Source of the DNA: Isoetes taiwanensis
Lineage: Eukaryota > Streptophyta > Lycopodiopsida > Isoetales > Isoetaceae
Assembly (NCBI GenBank): GCA_021234155.1
Contig: JAJEKV010000016.1
Location: 19,966,441 to 20,030,440, forward strand
Length of the DNA stretch: 64,000 nt
Reading direction: 5' to 3'
Shown here: positions 1 through 11,406 of the stretch, piece after piece
How the letters are laid out: each line of letters begins with the position of its first letter
Numbering within the stretch: position 1 is the first letter of the stretch
Notes under the pieces: generated by a model
Databases searched by the model: none
Told to the model about the DNA's origin: nothing
What the model saw: the letters and a program-made list of their open reading frames with translations, nothing else
Made by a program: the position numbers and the translations under genes

Positions 1-136
1 TGCAAATGTATCATGGACTCACTCCTTCTCTAGTTGCTTTTGAATTGTGTACAGATACGTCATCAGATATTCTTTCTCAATTTGCTTCCCAGTCAGTATT
101 GCACCATATATTCCAATATTATCTTTGAGGTGAATT
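1..136 (-). repeat. Degenerate duplicate of the 3' end of the DUF7796 gene's last exon
   Basis: This stretch aligns, with many substitutions and small gaps, to about positions 247-399, which lie inside the last coding exon of the DUF7796 gene. Shared blocks include the 'atgtatcat...actcactcctt' stretch and the 'caatttgcttccca' stretch. It is therefore a partial downstream duplication of the exon, separated from the original by about 110 bases. It has no long open frame and is probably a relic. Confidence 0.6.
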
Positions 137-170
137 CTAAATAGTGCAGAAAGCAACTTGCTCAAATTTA

Positions 171-2474
171 TTAAATAGTTTTTAATATACATATATCCTG
201 TACTGAATGTCCGTACCAAGAGTTCCATTTCTTGTAAAAATTGTCCAAATGTGTCATGCACTCACTCCTTGATTGTGCACGGATGACTTCTCTAGTTTCT
301 CTTGAATTGTGCACGGATACATCATCAAATATTGCTTCCCAATTTGCTTCCCAATCAGTATTGCCACCATAACATATTCCGATATTATCTTCGAGGTTAG
401 GTGTCCATCCATCTGCTCCTAGGCTTGAAAGCATTTTATTGGCATCATTACCAGTTATATTAGGAGTACATGGCCTACAATATGCTCCATTCAAGGCCCC
501 TTTTGATGCTATAGAAATGAGTGGGACATTTTCCTCCCAAGAGAATTTTCTATGACTAAGTACGCAAAATGAGAATGATTCTGTCTTGATATGCATGTGT
601 GAAAACCGTATTTGTTGCAAGAACAATCTTTCTGAATTTAACCTTTTATATCCTTTGGCAAATAAAAATGGAAGGATGCTTAACCTTTGCAATGCTTCTT
701 TGCTAGTTTGGTAGTCTCCAACACCCATTCTGTCATTTAGTCCTCCAAACGCAGAACTTAAAGGTATGGTGTAGTACCCTTTCTTGAATGATGTCACAGT
801 TTGAAGTGGTGCATTCCAAAAGGTATCTAGTCTTGTTCTAATTATAACGTCATATGATACATTTTGTTGTATTTGATAGTGTTCAATCAATTGCCAACAA
901 CCTTCCACCAAGTTAAAGTATTCAAGCAATCCCTAAGTAAAAGAGATCACAATAAGTGCATTGAAGAGACCTAGAGATTGATATGATATTAATTGTTTAT
1001 TTTTTATAATATTTATTAATATTAATCTTTATAATACATATTTATATTGACTAATCATTATAGGCAACTAATGCATACTTGGTTGTGGCATTGATAAATT
1101 TCATCAAATGATTATTTATCTGCCACATCCAGCCCATATAGTTAGTTATTCTCCTCTTGTTTTAGAGAATATAATTCAATAGATATGCATTACATTTACT
1201 TGCATACAAGGGTAACGGTTTAAAAATCCTCCTCCTCCTCCTCCTCCTCCTCATCATCATCATCAGTTAATTGTAGCTTTAAAATACTTTACACCATAAG
1301 ATCATCCATTACCTATGACTGCCTCCTCCTTAGTTATTAGTAGCTTCGCAATACTTTACACCATAAGAGCGTTCACTACCTATGTATATCAGTAGTTGGG
1401 TCTTCTTACATGACACATTTTATATCATCTTCTTAAACTAAGAGGCTTCTAATGATTCAACACAAGGTAGTGCATTGTTTTGTTATCAAGGGTGAATGGA
1501 GTAAGGTAATTTCCTTACCAACTTGAAGTGAAACCATACTAAAGCATGCATAATTTTTTTCTTGAGATGTGGATTAACGTGATTTCCTTACCAAGTTGAT
1601 GTGCAAACCATACTTAAGCATGCATAAGTCCTCGTGTGAACTAAGGTGGGCTCGTCATTTAAGTGAGCCAAATCTTTGGCCTTGGATTTATTTTATAGCT
1701 ACTATACCTTGGAAGAGAAATTTCCATTTGTGGTATTTGTGGCTGTTTTTCACGTCTTTTTTTTCTCTGATTTGGGATCTCTTGATGCAGATGAAACTAA
1801 GCATATTTATTTAGTTAAGTTTCATCATATTTATTTAGTTAATTAATATAACTACTGGACTGCCGAGCTAGACAGAAAAAAAAAAGCAGTGTTTGGACTT
1901 ACTTGGACACCCTGGGGAGAACCCCCTGCTCTAAGAAGCTTCCGATACATGCTGGTTACGTTTACATGGGGCTGCTGCACAATTCTGATCGATGCAAAAC
2001 TGTAATTCCCGTCCAAAACCGAAAGCTTATAAGTATCATTGTCAAACGGAACATGCACAAAAATATCTGCTCCTTTGTACTCATCAAACACATATTTTTT
2101 CAATGTCGGTCCTGTCAGTTCCAAATTCCTCGCACCCCCAACCAAACAAATTGCAACTCTCGCATCCTGAATTCATAAAAACAAATACACATTATTCACA
2201 AATTAATCACATCAAAACTTCACAAATTAATCACATCAAAACACAAATTGAACCCGGAATTTTATCATATGATTCATAAACTTGCCTTTGGAAAAAAACC
2301 CAAATCAGGACCGGCCGTCCATTGCCGAAACAAATCGGCGAGGGCTGATCCATAGAAAATGCAAACTGTGGCCGCTGCAAGCAATCCGGTCTGAAAACTG
2401 AATTTGGTAACGCAGATCTTCTTCTTTGAAGGTTGGAAGTGGCCGCTTTTGTGGAAGAAGGGAGCAGTTGTCAT
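171..2474 (-). CDS. DUF7796-family membrane-anchored protein, 3 exons (2474-2286, 2166-1903, 932-171)
   Basis: Joining the three exons gives 1215 nt, a 404-residue protein with no internal stop and all junctions in phase 0. Residues 1-63 hold one hydrophobic segment near residues 28-46 (around LLAAATVCIFYGSALA), which looks like a signal anchor. Residue 64 on gives the family core, with motifs CLVGGARNLELTGPT, DIFVHVPFDND, EYFNLVEGC, YDVIIRTRLDTFWNAPL, GGLNDRMGVGDY and YCRPCTP. Plant DUF7796 proteins show the same order and similar length. They look glycosyltransferase-like, but I know of no proven reaction, so the function is open. The RTRLD motif may be a metal-binding DXD-like site (inference). 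Intron 1 has a GC donor (AAG|GCAAGT) with an AG acceptor. Intron 2 (1902-933) is GT-AG. The start at 2474 is the only Met ahead of the hydrophobic segment. The gene appears intact. Confidence 0.85.
933..1902 (-). other. Intron 2 of the DUF7796 gene, with simple and duplicated repeats
   Basis: AT-rich and non-coding. It contains a CCT/CAT microsatellite at about 1228-1265, a duplicated block of roughly 60 bases built around 'aatactttacaccataaga' (about 1281-1311 and 1350-1380), and a second imperfect direct repeat (about 1509-1553 and 1582-1628, sharing 'ccttacca' and 'aagcatgcataa'). No gene is visible. Confidence 0.6.
2167..2285 (-). other. Intron 1 of the DUF7796 gene, GC-AG type
   Basis: On the minus strand exon 1 ends CCAAAG and the intron starts GCAAGT, the usual form of the rare GC donor. 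It ends ATTCAG before GATGCG. Using these borders the frame reads FFPKDARVAICLVGG, which fits the family. No GT donor nearby gives an open join. Confidence 0.75.
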
Positions 2475-3359
2475 GATAAATATGGCAGGGTTCTAAGTCT
2501 GACACGATTACAGAAAAAAATAAAAATAAAGGAAGTACAATTCTGGGCCTTTCATAAATTGATAAGGGCAGAAACAGCGATTCCCAGAAACAGCGATTCT
2601 GAAAAAAAAGCAGTACAATCCTCGGCCTTTCCTTTTGGCTAAGATAAAGGGTAAAAATCGATAAGGGCAAGACCAGAAACAGCGATTATGGAGATTTCCT
2701 TTGGAAACAGATCTGGAGTTTTGTTTTGTTTGCGGAAGAACAGAGAAACAAAAAACATGGTTTGTCGTTAGGGCATATTGCAAGTGGGCACCAACACAAA
2801 TTATTGTTCCTGCCTTAGGCAGTTATTTTCTTAAGAAAAAAAAAAACATCATTGAGGGTGAAATTAAATTTACCCTTCATATCGTGATTTTGCAAAATAA
2901 TATCATGATTTTGCGAAATCACACGGTGCTGATTCCATCCCGCAGAATCTTCATCGGTCGTGATTCTGCCACGACACTACATCAAGGGTAAATTTATTTT
3001 CACCCAGAGCCAAGGTATTGATTGTGGAGAACATGTCAAGTCGTGTTCTTGCCGGCGGTTTATGACTTGGCACTTTTGTCACTATTATGTGAAATGTACA
3101 GAGACCCATTCAAATTCAACCCTTCAATCTAAGGCTTCTAGTAAGATGCATTGGCCATTTTTAAGTTCATCACTTCCTTGACGCCGTGCCTTTTCAAACC
3201 ACCTAGATCTTTGCCTAGGTCTCATCGGTTGTGCCATGTGAGGAACTCCTTTTATATTATATATTCTGCAATAACACATAACGAGAACCCTAGAAGACTA
3301 CAAGTGGGGGCGACCTTTGTTTCTTAGAAGCGCCCACAAACTCAATTTAATAACCACAG
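2475..3359. other. Intergenic region upstream of the DUF7796 gene
   Basis: No coding region is supported. The only local structure is an imperfect direct repeat of 'cagaaacagcgatt' at 2570-2600 and 2670-2685, plus a short repeated 'atgattttgc(g/a)aaat' block near 2884-2920. The promoter of the DUF7796 gene should lie here, but I see no decisive TATA box. Confidence 0.4.
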
Positions 3360-4165
3360 TCTCATGTTAATATGATATTAAGTTGTGAAACTTTAAGGTT
3401 CGCAAAAGATTTTTATGGGGTGGTTTTTCAGTGGTTGGGGGTGGGGTGGTGTTTTTTTATTTTTTTGGTTGAAGGTTTTTTTTTAGGAATTAGATATGAT
3501 GTCACGTGGGTCGTGTCTTATCTGCTGTTGCGAACCAGAAGCTGTGAGAACTAGGAGCTAGCAATGGCGGCCGAAGGAGATAGACGCCAGGTATTGGCAG
3601 ATTGAATACTGGAATAAATTCGTTTGTACATACTGCTTTGGGTTTGCCGGGGTTCAACTCCCCGCCCGGTAGATCTTCTGTAGAGATTTTGTTGGTTTTC
3701 TGTTCTTCCACCATTTCGGTTCTTGCTTTTATTTTGGATTTTCTTCCAGGTTTGTTCGTATCGGATTTGTTGGGTTGCAACGACGTAAATCTCCTGTATA
3801 GCTATGGCTTTGCTTATCTGAATAGATTATTCCTAAAACTTCTTATATAGAACAGAAAAGGAGCAGCCGGATATTTGAGCCGGATCCAAACCGGATATTT
3901 GAGGTGGATTAAGCACGGCAACGGCCGGGCATGGCGGAGGCAGCAAGCTACAGCCGGATTTGTGGAGTTTCTTGTTTTCTTGTTTTCTTATTTTCGGATC
4001 ATTGTTCTTATTTTTTTCGGATTTTCGGATCATTGTTGCTTTACCGGAGCTGTTCAAGTTGAAGCTCTGTGCCATTCAAATGCTCGTATTTGGGCGTATT
4101 TATGTGTTTATTAGTATTTAACAAATCCAATGGTTTATAATCCAATGGTTTAGCAAAAAAAGTAA
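3360..4165 (+). repeat. Dispersed repeat, copy 1
   Basis: This segment resembles 31830-32480. Both have a G/T-rich block, a 'gatgtcacgtggg' or 'cgtgtcacatggg' stretch, a 'cttgctttttattttggatt'-like stretch, and both end with a doubled 'aatccaatggtttataatccaatggtt' motif followed by an A run. Two diverged copies of one element family are the simplest reading. No coding capacity or terminal repeats were found, so the class is unknown. Confidence 0.45.
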
Positions 4166-4193
4166 GGTGTGATAAGGTATGTGATAAGGTATG

Positions 4194-4255
4194 GTGTTTG
4201 CCTCCACTTATTTCTTTAAGTTGTGAAACTTAAAGAAATAAGTGGAGGCAAACAC
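4194..4255. repeat. Perfect 29-bp inverted repeat with a 4-nt loop
   Basis: Positions 4194-4222 are exactly complementary to 4227-4255, separated by the loop GTGA at 4223-4226. Transcribed, it would form a 29-bp hairpin capped by a GNRA-type tetraloop. It lies just downstream of the dispersed repeat. A foldback MITE remnant or a small-RNA hairpin are both possible. Confidence 0.85.
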
Positions 4256-4299
4256 TATCTCTCAAAATAATGTTGATCTCAATGTAATGACCATGGATT

Positions 4300-4365
4300 A
4301 GAATAGTTCTAAGACCAAGAGGAATGTTCTTTCTAATAGTTCTAAGACCAAGAGAAATGTTTTTT
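4300..4365 (+). repeat. Short tandem duplication (unit about 34 bp)
   Basis: The block 'agttctaagaccaagag(g/a)aatgtt' occurs twice head to tail at about 4305-4330 and 4339-4364. No gene is associated. Confidence 0.7.
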
Positions 4366-5256
4366 CTGCATATTTAGAGCCACGTAATGCCACGAGCAAT
4401 ATAACCGACATTTCTTGGATTGGGACACCGATCATTATTTCCTCCTATTTATATCCCCATTTTTCTAAGTCGACGTTCTCGAGCTTCTCATATTATTGTT
4501 GCTTTACCTCTACTCATCTTCCACAATCGATTTACCGTTAAAAAACAAAAACAAAAAGACAGTTTCTTCTATTAGTTTCCACGCTCGAAGTGCATCAAGC
4601 TCGAACTTCCACACTCCACAAGCAAATTTCCTACAAGGTATGGTTTTCAGTATTTTCATTTTCTTTGTTGATTGCGTTCATTTGTTTTGCTTGTTGTGCA
4701 TCAGTATGGCTGTGTAGGGCTCTAGTTACAGGATCAAAATCATTGGATGGCTGCAGGTTAGCCTTTTTTTTTTCTCTACCTTTGTGTTTGCATGGATCTC
4801 TTTGGTTTTGCGAGTCGTGGTTTTTGATTCGTTGCCTTGACTCTGAGTGTCACGTTATCTCAAAGCCTAGCCTATCCACGTCTTAAAAAATGATCTGGAC
4901 ACGTTCATTACCGTTGGATTTCGATCTAAACTAATCAACGACCGAGAAAGATAAGGATGGGCAACGGTTCGAGAAGGACGACGTCCATTTCTCGAACGCC
5001 CAAGGTGCTTTGCGGTGGGGCGTATCGTTTCAAATACTCCTGGGACGGTGAATCCATTCCTTAACCTAATCCAAGCAGGGAATGCTTTTTCGGGAGCCTG
5101 CTAAAAAGAATGTCTTAGCACTGCTAGATTTGCCCTTATTTCTATTTTGCATATCCTTAGCTTAGATTGGTCTTCAAGCTGCATATCTTTTCCAGAGCCA
5201 TCACAAATCGGCAATGTAAAACCATTTTCGTCACTCATTTTACCTCTGTTTTGCTG
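4366..5256. other. Intergenic region left of the copia element
   Basis: No supported gene. Short open frames near 4496-4886 show no recognisable domain and no conserved splice structure. Ordinary intergenic DNA as far as I can see. Confidence 0.35.
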
Positions 5257-5261
5257 CCATT

Positions 5262-5496
5262 TGTTGCTAAAGTAAAAACAGTAGATCACAAGAACGTAGA
5301 AGAGAGCAAGAACCAGGAAACTTTGAATTGCTTTTGGCTGATTTCTACAAGCGGATCTGCCCGCCTTATATCATGGCAGCAACGGCTAGATCAGAACAAT
5401 GATGTAGATCTACAACAACTTCTAAATATGGAACTAAGATCTAACTAACAGATGACACATGTCAGGCATCTTTTTTTGTTGGTTCGTTTGACAACA
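5262..5496 (-). repeat. 3' LTR of the copia element
   Basis: 235 bp, starting TGTTGCTAAAG and ending TTGACAACA on the plus strand. It is nearly identical to 21085-21321. The left flank CCATT is one half of the target duplication. Confidence 0.95.
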
Positions 5497-5503
5497 TCCC
5501 CAC

Positions 5504-6543
5504 TCAAGATGTCTGACTTAGCTCTGAACATGATGATGTCCCCACTTCAGAGCTAAGCACACCAATTTGGTGAAGAAACTTACTCAGTTTGATGTGAGAG
5601 AGTGCCTTCGTGAACATATCAGCAGGCATGGAATTAGTGCTGCAGTAAGCCAATCGAATCTGCTGAGTCTCCACAAGATGGCACACAAAATGATACCTCA
5701 GCTCAATGTGCTTCATACGGCGATGGTGAACAGGATTTTTGCTCATGGCAAGAGCTCCTTGATTGTCTGAATAGAGAAGAAGACCGTTGGAAGAAGGCAT
5801 GCCAATGTCGGTGCATAAGCGATTGAGCCAGACTGATTCCTGAGCTGCATGAGACAAGGCAACATACTCCGCCTCAGTAGAGGACATGGCAACACAGGTC
5901 TGCTTACAACTGCTCCAGGTGATTGCACCACCAGCAAAGATAAAGACATATCCAGATGTGGATTTTCGGTCGGATTGATTGCCAGCCCAATCTGCATCAG
6001 AGAAACCTACGGGAGAGGGATCCCCACTTGCCTGATAGATAATTCCAAGATGAAGTGTGCCAGAGATATATTTCAAGACACGTTTAAGACTGAGACAATG
6101 AGTGTCAAGAGGGTTTTGATTGAACTGAGATAGTTTGCACAAGGGAAAGGCCAAATCTGGACGGGTGCAAATGGCAGCATAATTGATCATGCCTAGCAGA
6201 TTGAGATATTGATCTCGGATAGGCAGAAGACCAGCAGAGCAAGGTGAAGAGTCTTTGGAAAGAGGAAGACCAGGATCAAGAGGGGTATTGGCGGGATGGC
6301 ACAGATCAAAATGACACTGATGAATGAGATCTTGGAGGTATTTTTGATGGGAAAGGATTAAGGTGAGAGAGACGGGATCTTGGATAATCTGCATGCCAAG
6401 GAAGTAATGAGCCAGACCGAGATCCTTCATCTTAAATTCAGCACTAAGAGAGGTCTTGAAATGATTAAGGGCTTCCATGGACTTTGCAATAAGGAGCAAA
6501 TCATCAACGTAGACAAGCACATAAAAAGGAGAAGGAGCTACAT
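5504..6543 (-). pseudogene. Copia pol, C-terminal part: RT YVDD motif to RNase H
   Basis: The open frame starts at the transposon junction (6543) and reads through the RT catalytic motif YVDD about ten residues in. It continues through conserved connection sequences (GMINYAAICTRPDLAF) to the RNase H signature (SDADWAGNQSDRKSTSGY, then SSTEAEYVALSHAAQE) and a normal C terminus. It is the downstream half of the polyprotein whose upstream half ends at 17920. Joining 17920 to 6541, keeping one AT, restores the frame. The half itself is open, but it is cut off from its start. Confidence 0.93.
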
Positions 6544-7080
6544 TAGAGAAAATATGGGGTCTCTTTTGGGCCCGTTATGAATATTCAAAAAATACACGTC
6601 AGACTTTTAAGTTAGCCAATAAGAATGTAGTCCATTTGTTTCTAATGCATACTACGTGGCAAAAGTTTTCTTTAGCTCTTGTGAGTTAGCATCCACATGG
6701 CATAATTTGTATGGTTACATCCTCTAATACCAAATTAATGTTTTGGTTATTGGGCCATAATCTTGTTCACTATCTTCTTCAAAGATACGAAATATTTTAT
6801 GGAAATGTGTAACTTCGAAAGTAGGGCTAGGCCCATTAAAAATTTTAGGCGCCAATCGTATTCAGGGTTTAGGGTTACGTTCACTTTGGCTATCAGCATC
6901 TCTGGCCATTTTATCCTAATCCGGTACTTGCTGATGATTTCTTGATCAATCCGGTACTGACTGGCGATTTCACTTACTGGCGATTTCAACATTCCAATTG
7001 ATCCGGTACTTGCTCATGTTTTCTTGATCAATGGAATGCATATGCCATTCATTTTTTACTTCTATTGATCAATTCATTTT

Positions 7081-10000
7081 GTTTTTTAGATCATGTCCAT
7101 GCTCAGGTCAGAGACAAAAACAGTTATATTAAGAAACACAAAAGACTCTAGTGGAGAATGGATCGATTTGGTTGTTTCTGTTGGTTCATGGATTACCATG
7201 CAACCTAAAACTTCAGGTGAGCATGGAGTACCAAGAGCCAGATTAAATGATCTCAATGCCCATTGGAAAGGCCGTGTCAAAAAATTTATTTATGGGCCTG
7301 GAGGCATGACAGTCTTGGAGATCCTTGTGGAGCACGTTTATGACGCTAAGGCTATGGCAAAGGAAAAAAATATTTGAAAGACCTTCATTTCGTCCCCTTG
7401 AAGTAAATTATTTATGCTCTTCTGATTTTTTTTTTTTTTTTTGAAGAACTGTGTCAGCAATATATTAAAAGAATGGTAATGTTACAAAGCAAGTGAGGAG
7501 GAAGGAGAACGCCCCAAAGAGACCAGTGATACCTCGACACTCCACAACAACTGCAACTCCATCTTTGCATAAACCGACCATCACCATCTACCACACCCAA
7601 GAAGTCCGCCAAATGGAAAACTTCCGCTCTACTAATCAGGGGAACACCAAAAGCTTTGAAATAGCTTGTACCGAAGTCGAGGAATCGGGAGAGGGCCGCA
7701 GTCATTGAATCCTCGAAAGATCCACAACCGCCGCCGCTTCCAAATCAACCACACCAACCAAGCCAATGACGGATGTAAGGCTTTGCCGCGTCTGGCGGCC
7801 AAGCACCGGGATATACATGAAGCAAAGCAATTGTTGGCTATTCAATCTCACGAAACAGAGCCCGACCCAATCCCGTGCAACCCGCAAGTGAGGGCATAAA
7901 ACCGCACAATGCTCCACGGCCTCACGATGAAGGCCACAACAAGGGCAAAGAGGGCTTACACCCGCCTAAACCGACTCCACAAGGACATTCACCCCGATAC
8001 AAATGGTGCACCACCGCCACATAAGCACCGAACCTTCGGGGGAAGTGAGCTCCATGTCCATGTCCAAACCGAAGCGCCATCGAGAACAGGAAGCTGCAGA
8101 GACCACTTGCACGAAGGGGCAGAGTGTCATGAATAGCCAACACCCGGTAACAAGACCGCACAAAACAAGAAGATACAACATCCGGATGAACCTTCCAAAC
8201 CTCGCACCACCACATCACCCCGAGGGACTATAGGTATGTGTAGCGGAATGCTCCCCGCCACTTGTTCCCTGATAGCCTTGGCCATCGCCCTTCAGCGGTA
8301 AAGCGAGCTCGAAGAACTCCCACGAAGTTAGCTGACCATCCCAATACCAATCCTCCAAGGTGAGCACGGCTTCGCCTCCAACGGGCTCCCGGCGTCCAGA
8401 GCATGCATGATGGCGCCAAAGGGCAAGTACGCAGGAGGTAGAGGAACCCACAAGAAAGGAGAAGAGTGGTGATAAACTGAGGCATAATCTAGCTGGAAGA
8501 GCACACGCACGTGATCCCAAGCCCGCAACACCCCCGTGAGAAAAGGGGATGCATGTGGGAAAGGCCGGAGACCATACAACAGTGCCCAGGGCAACTCTAC
8601 ATGCACGGACGACTTTCCAAATGCCACACAATGGCTAAGAGATTGCCACAATAGTGCCGCACCGGGAGAAGATGCTCCATCTGCAGAATGCTCCAAATAA
8701 ATTTAGAGACCAACACCTTACTATGCAAGTGCCAAAATCGAATGGCCAAGCCCCCATCCTCCCGGGGCGGAGACACTTCCACCAAGCCACTTTAACAACC
8801 GCCCCTTCATCATCCCCGCCCCACACAAAATTTCGAACAATCTTATCCAAAGCCTGTATCTTACCCTCAGGAGCTAACATCGCAGATGCTGTATACACAT
8901 GAGTGCTACAAAGTACTGACTTGGCAATAGTGATCCTACCTGCCATGGACAACTTGCTACCCTTCCACCAATTGAGGTGTTTCTGCAACCCCTGCAAAAT
9001 CTCATCCCACACCCTCCCCATGGAAACATTTCCTCCAAAGGGAATACCCAATGACTTTAGTACACACATTACCTGGAAGCACCTTCCAAGGGAATAGAGC
9101 CAAACAAGGGGGAGGCGGAGTCAGCTGGGCCCATAATGCGGAGCATTTACCCCAATTCAGAAGAATGCCCGAGGCCAAGGAGAAAGTATCCAGCAAACCC
9201 TTCACATTCCACAAATTCCTCTCTTCTGCCACCAAGAAGAGGAAAGTGTCATCGGCTTAACCGGTTAATAATCAACGACTACCATCCCGCATCCCAAGCC
9301 CATCCACCACCCCCTCCTCCACTTGCAGCCAAAAACAATCGGAGACAATTGCCTCCGCCCACAATCGTAAACAAAAATGGTGCCAAAGGGCACCCCCGAC
9401 GCCTTACCCTCTGCAAGGGGTAAGGAGAAAAGGCGGAGGGTTCACCCCTCGCACACCACCGTAGCGTCTTGGCCGACCTATGCAGCTTCATGATCGTCTC
9501 GTAAAAGCGTGGACCCAGCCCAACGCTAACATCATGGCGGAGACAAGAACTCCTAAGCGGACACTATCATAAGCTTTGGCAAAGTCAAGCTTAAGATAGG
9601 CAATGCCTTGACTTCTCTTGGCCCAATAAAGGCCCTCATAAAGGCTGCGGCAACATTAGTCAAAATGTTCCTCGGGGAACAAACCCGGTCGCACCTTACT
9701 AATGGAAGAAGTCAACAGAGGCTTCAACTTCTCGGCCGGGGCTTTTCGCCAATAATCTTGTACCACAGAGGACAACAAGGATATAGGCCTCAATCATTAA
9801 TAGTAGAAGGTCGCTTAACCTTAGGAATCAAGGAAATGCATGCGGTATTCAAGATCCTATCCATGTGAGAAGACCGCAAACAACTCAAGATACACACGGT
9901 ACAAGACTCACCAGCCCACTCCCAATAAGTCTGGAAGAACTCCGCGGGGATGCTATCCAGCCGGGACATTTATCCTTGGCCATGCACATACATGCCTCCG

Positions 10001-11406
10001 CTAAATCCTCTGCGGAGAGCTCACGCTCCAAGCTCTCACGTTGGTGAGGCAAAATAGATGGTTTAATGACCCCCAAAACAAGCTCCTGCATCTCTGCTCA
10101 TAGGGAAGAGGCATTTGCGCAAAAACCCGAGAAATGAGCATGCACATACCTCTGCAACTCAGCGGGATCCTCCAAAGTCCGGCCATCGGGCAAAGCAAGG
10201 GACGCCATAGATCTTGATATCGCCACGCTTAGCTGCTCAAGAAGAACACCGGCGAACTTGTATCCCCCTCCTTCAACCAGGTAAGGGCTGCCTTCACAGC
10301 GCCTCATGCACTTTAACCTGCTCCCAAAGCAACAATACGTTGCAACCTTTGCATTCTCCCTAATGCCATCGGAAGGTCTACCGAATCTTCTCAACTCGAT
10401 AAAGACTATGCAACTCCCCGCCGCCTCGCCCCGCGCACCGCGCCTACCAAAGACCTTAGCAAAAACGCTTCACCCCTCGCCAACGCCCGGTCACCATACC
10501 GCACATACCCTTCAGAGATGAAAAGGTATCAAGCCACAACTCCTGGCACTGGGCTCTTCTGATTTTATTGACATTGTTTCTGCGAAAAGTATAACAAGTG
10601 TGCTTCAAGTATATCATTCTGAAATAGGGAAGGCAATATTTGAAGATTATACATTTTCAGAGTTGCGAGAAAAAGGCATTTGGTTCTACAGGTATCATTA
10701 TATCATATCAGCAAGGGGTGTTGGTAAACTAATTGAAATTGATCCCCCTGGCCTTAAGTTAATGGGGGCTGAGTGTACAGATGCCAAGCTCTTACTAGCA
10801 TGCAAAGAACAACTTGGAAGAGAATTTTACAAGACATTGACAGAAAGAGGAGGCGTTAGATGTGCTGGTAAGCTTTTCCTACCTATAAGTGTGTTCTCTT
10901 TCTTATTTCAGAATGAGTCCTCTGTAAGAACGCCTCAAATGTACGTAATCAGTAAACCATCTAGTGAGACATTGGAAAGTCTAATTTCCAACAAATGGAA
11001 GAGAAAGGAACACGTGACTGGCAATGAGATTATTGAATCTTCCCTTGCAGACGATACCATTGCTTTCAGGTAAACTTTTTTAATTATCATTTGCTGAGCT
11101 TTGCACTGTAACAGCTCTGATTTTCTTCACAGATATAGAATATCAAAGCAGAATCTTTACTTCAACTATTTTGTGGAGAGGAGAAGAAGGATTCGAGAGG
11201 GAAATCATTGGGTCTGGAAGCCCATAGAGGAACATCGTTCTAAATCTTCTTCAATGAAGCTGACTATTGCATGTGGAAATTTTGGAGACAAAGTCATTGA
11301 TGTTGAAGAAGATTGTACTTTGCTAGAGTGCAAAGACCTTTTAAATACATTTAGATTATATGGTGACTTCTGTTTTCTTCTAAATGGTACATTAGAGGAA
11401 AAATGA
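7081..11406 (+). pseudogene. Plus-strand gene of the nested transposon, unknown function, split by a LINE and a MITE
   Basis: The first visible exon follows an acceptor-like TTTTTTTAG at about 7078-7090 and reads ETKTVILRNTKDSSGEW and onward to 7377. One extra A in the run at 7366-7372 shifts the frame. Past it, the frame runs to the LINE at 7429 and resumes at 10553 through YHSEIGKAIFEDYTFSELRE to a donor at 11069 (CAG|GTAAAC). A second exon starts at 11133 and ends in a short ubiquitin-like-sized segment (MKLTIACGNFGDKVID...). At 11391 the MITE begins, and the last codons and stop lie in or at it. The protein would be over 400 residues. I do not recognise the family. A DNA-binding or accessory role in transposition is only a guess. 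Upstream exons, if any, were not found. Confidence 0.6.
7430..10552 (-). mobile_element. 5'-truncated L1-type LINE
   Basis: A poly(T) run starting at 7430 is the 3' poly(A) tail of a minus-strand element. A 14-bp target duplication, gctcttctgatttt, flanks it at 7416-7429 and 10553-10566. On the minus strand, broken frames give plant L1 signatures in order: a KDKCPG-type RT block near 9950-10020, RRGCPLAPFLFTIV near 9370-9420, an ADDTFLF catalytic box near 9240-9262, then the post-RT region LGIPFGGN...WWKGSKLSMAGRITIAKSVL at 8850-9060, and a degenerate zf-RVT-like tail. The endonuclease half is missing. Many frameshifts make it dead. Confidence 0.92.

Noticed and set aside
7454-10394. Several plus-strand ORFs in this stretch
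   Set aside because: They are opposite-strand shadows of the degenerate LINE.
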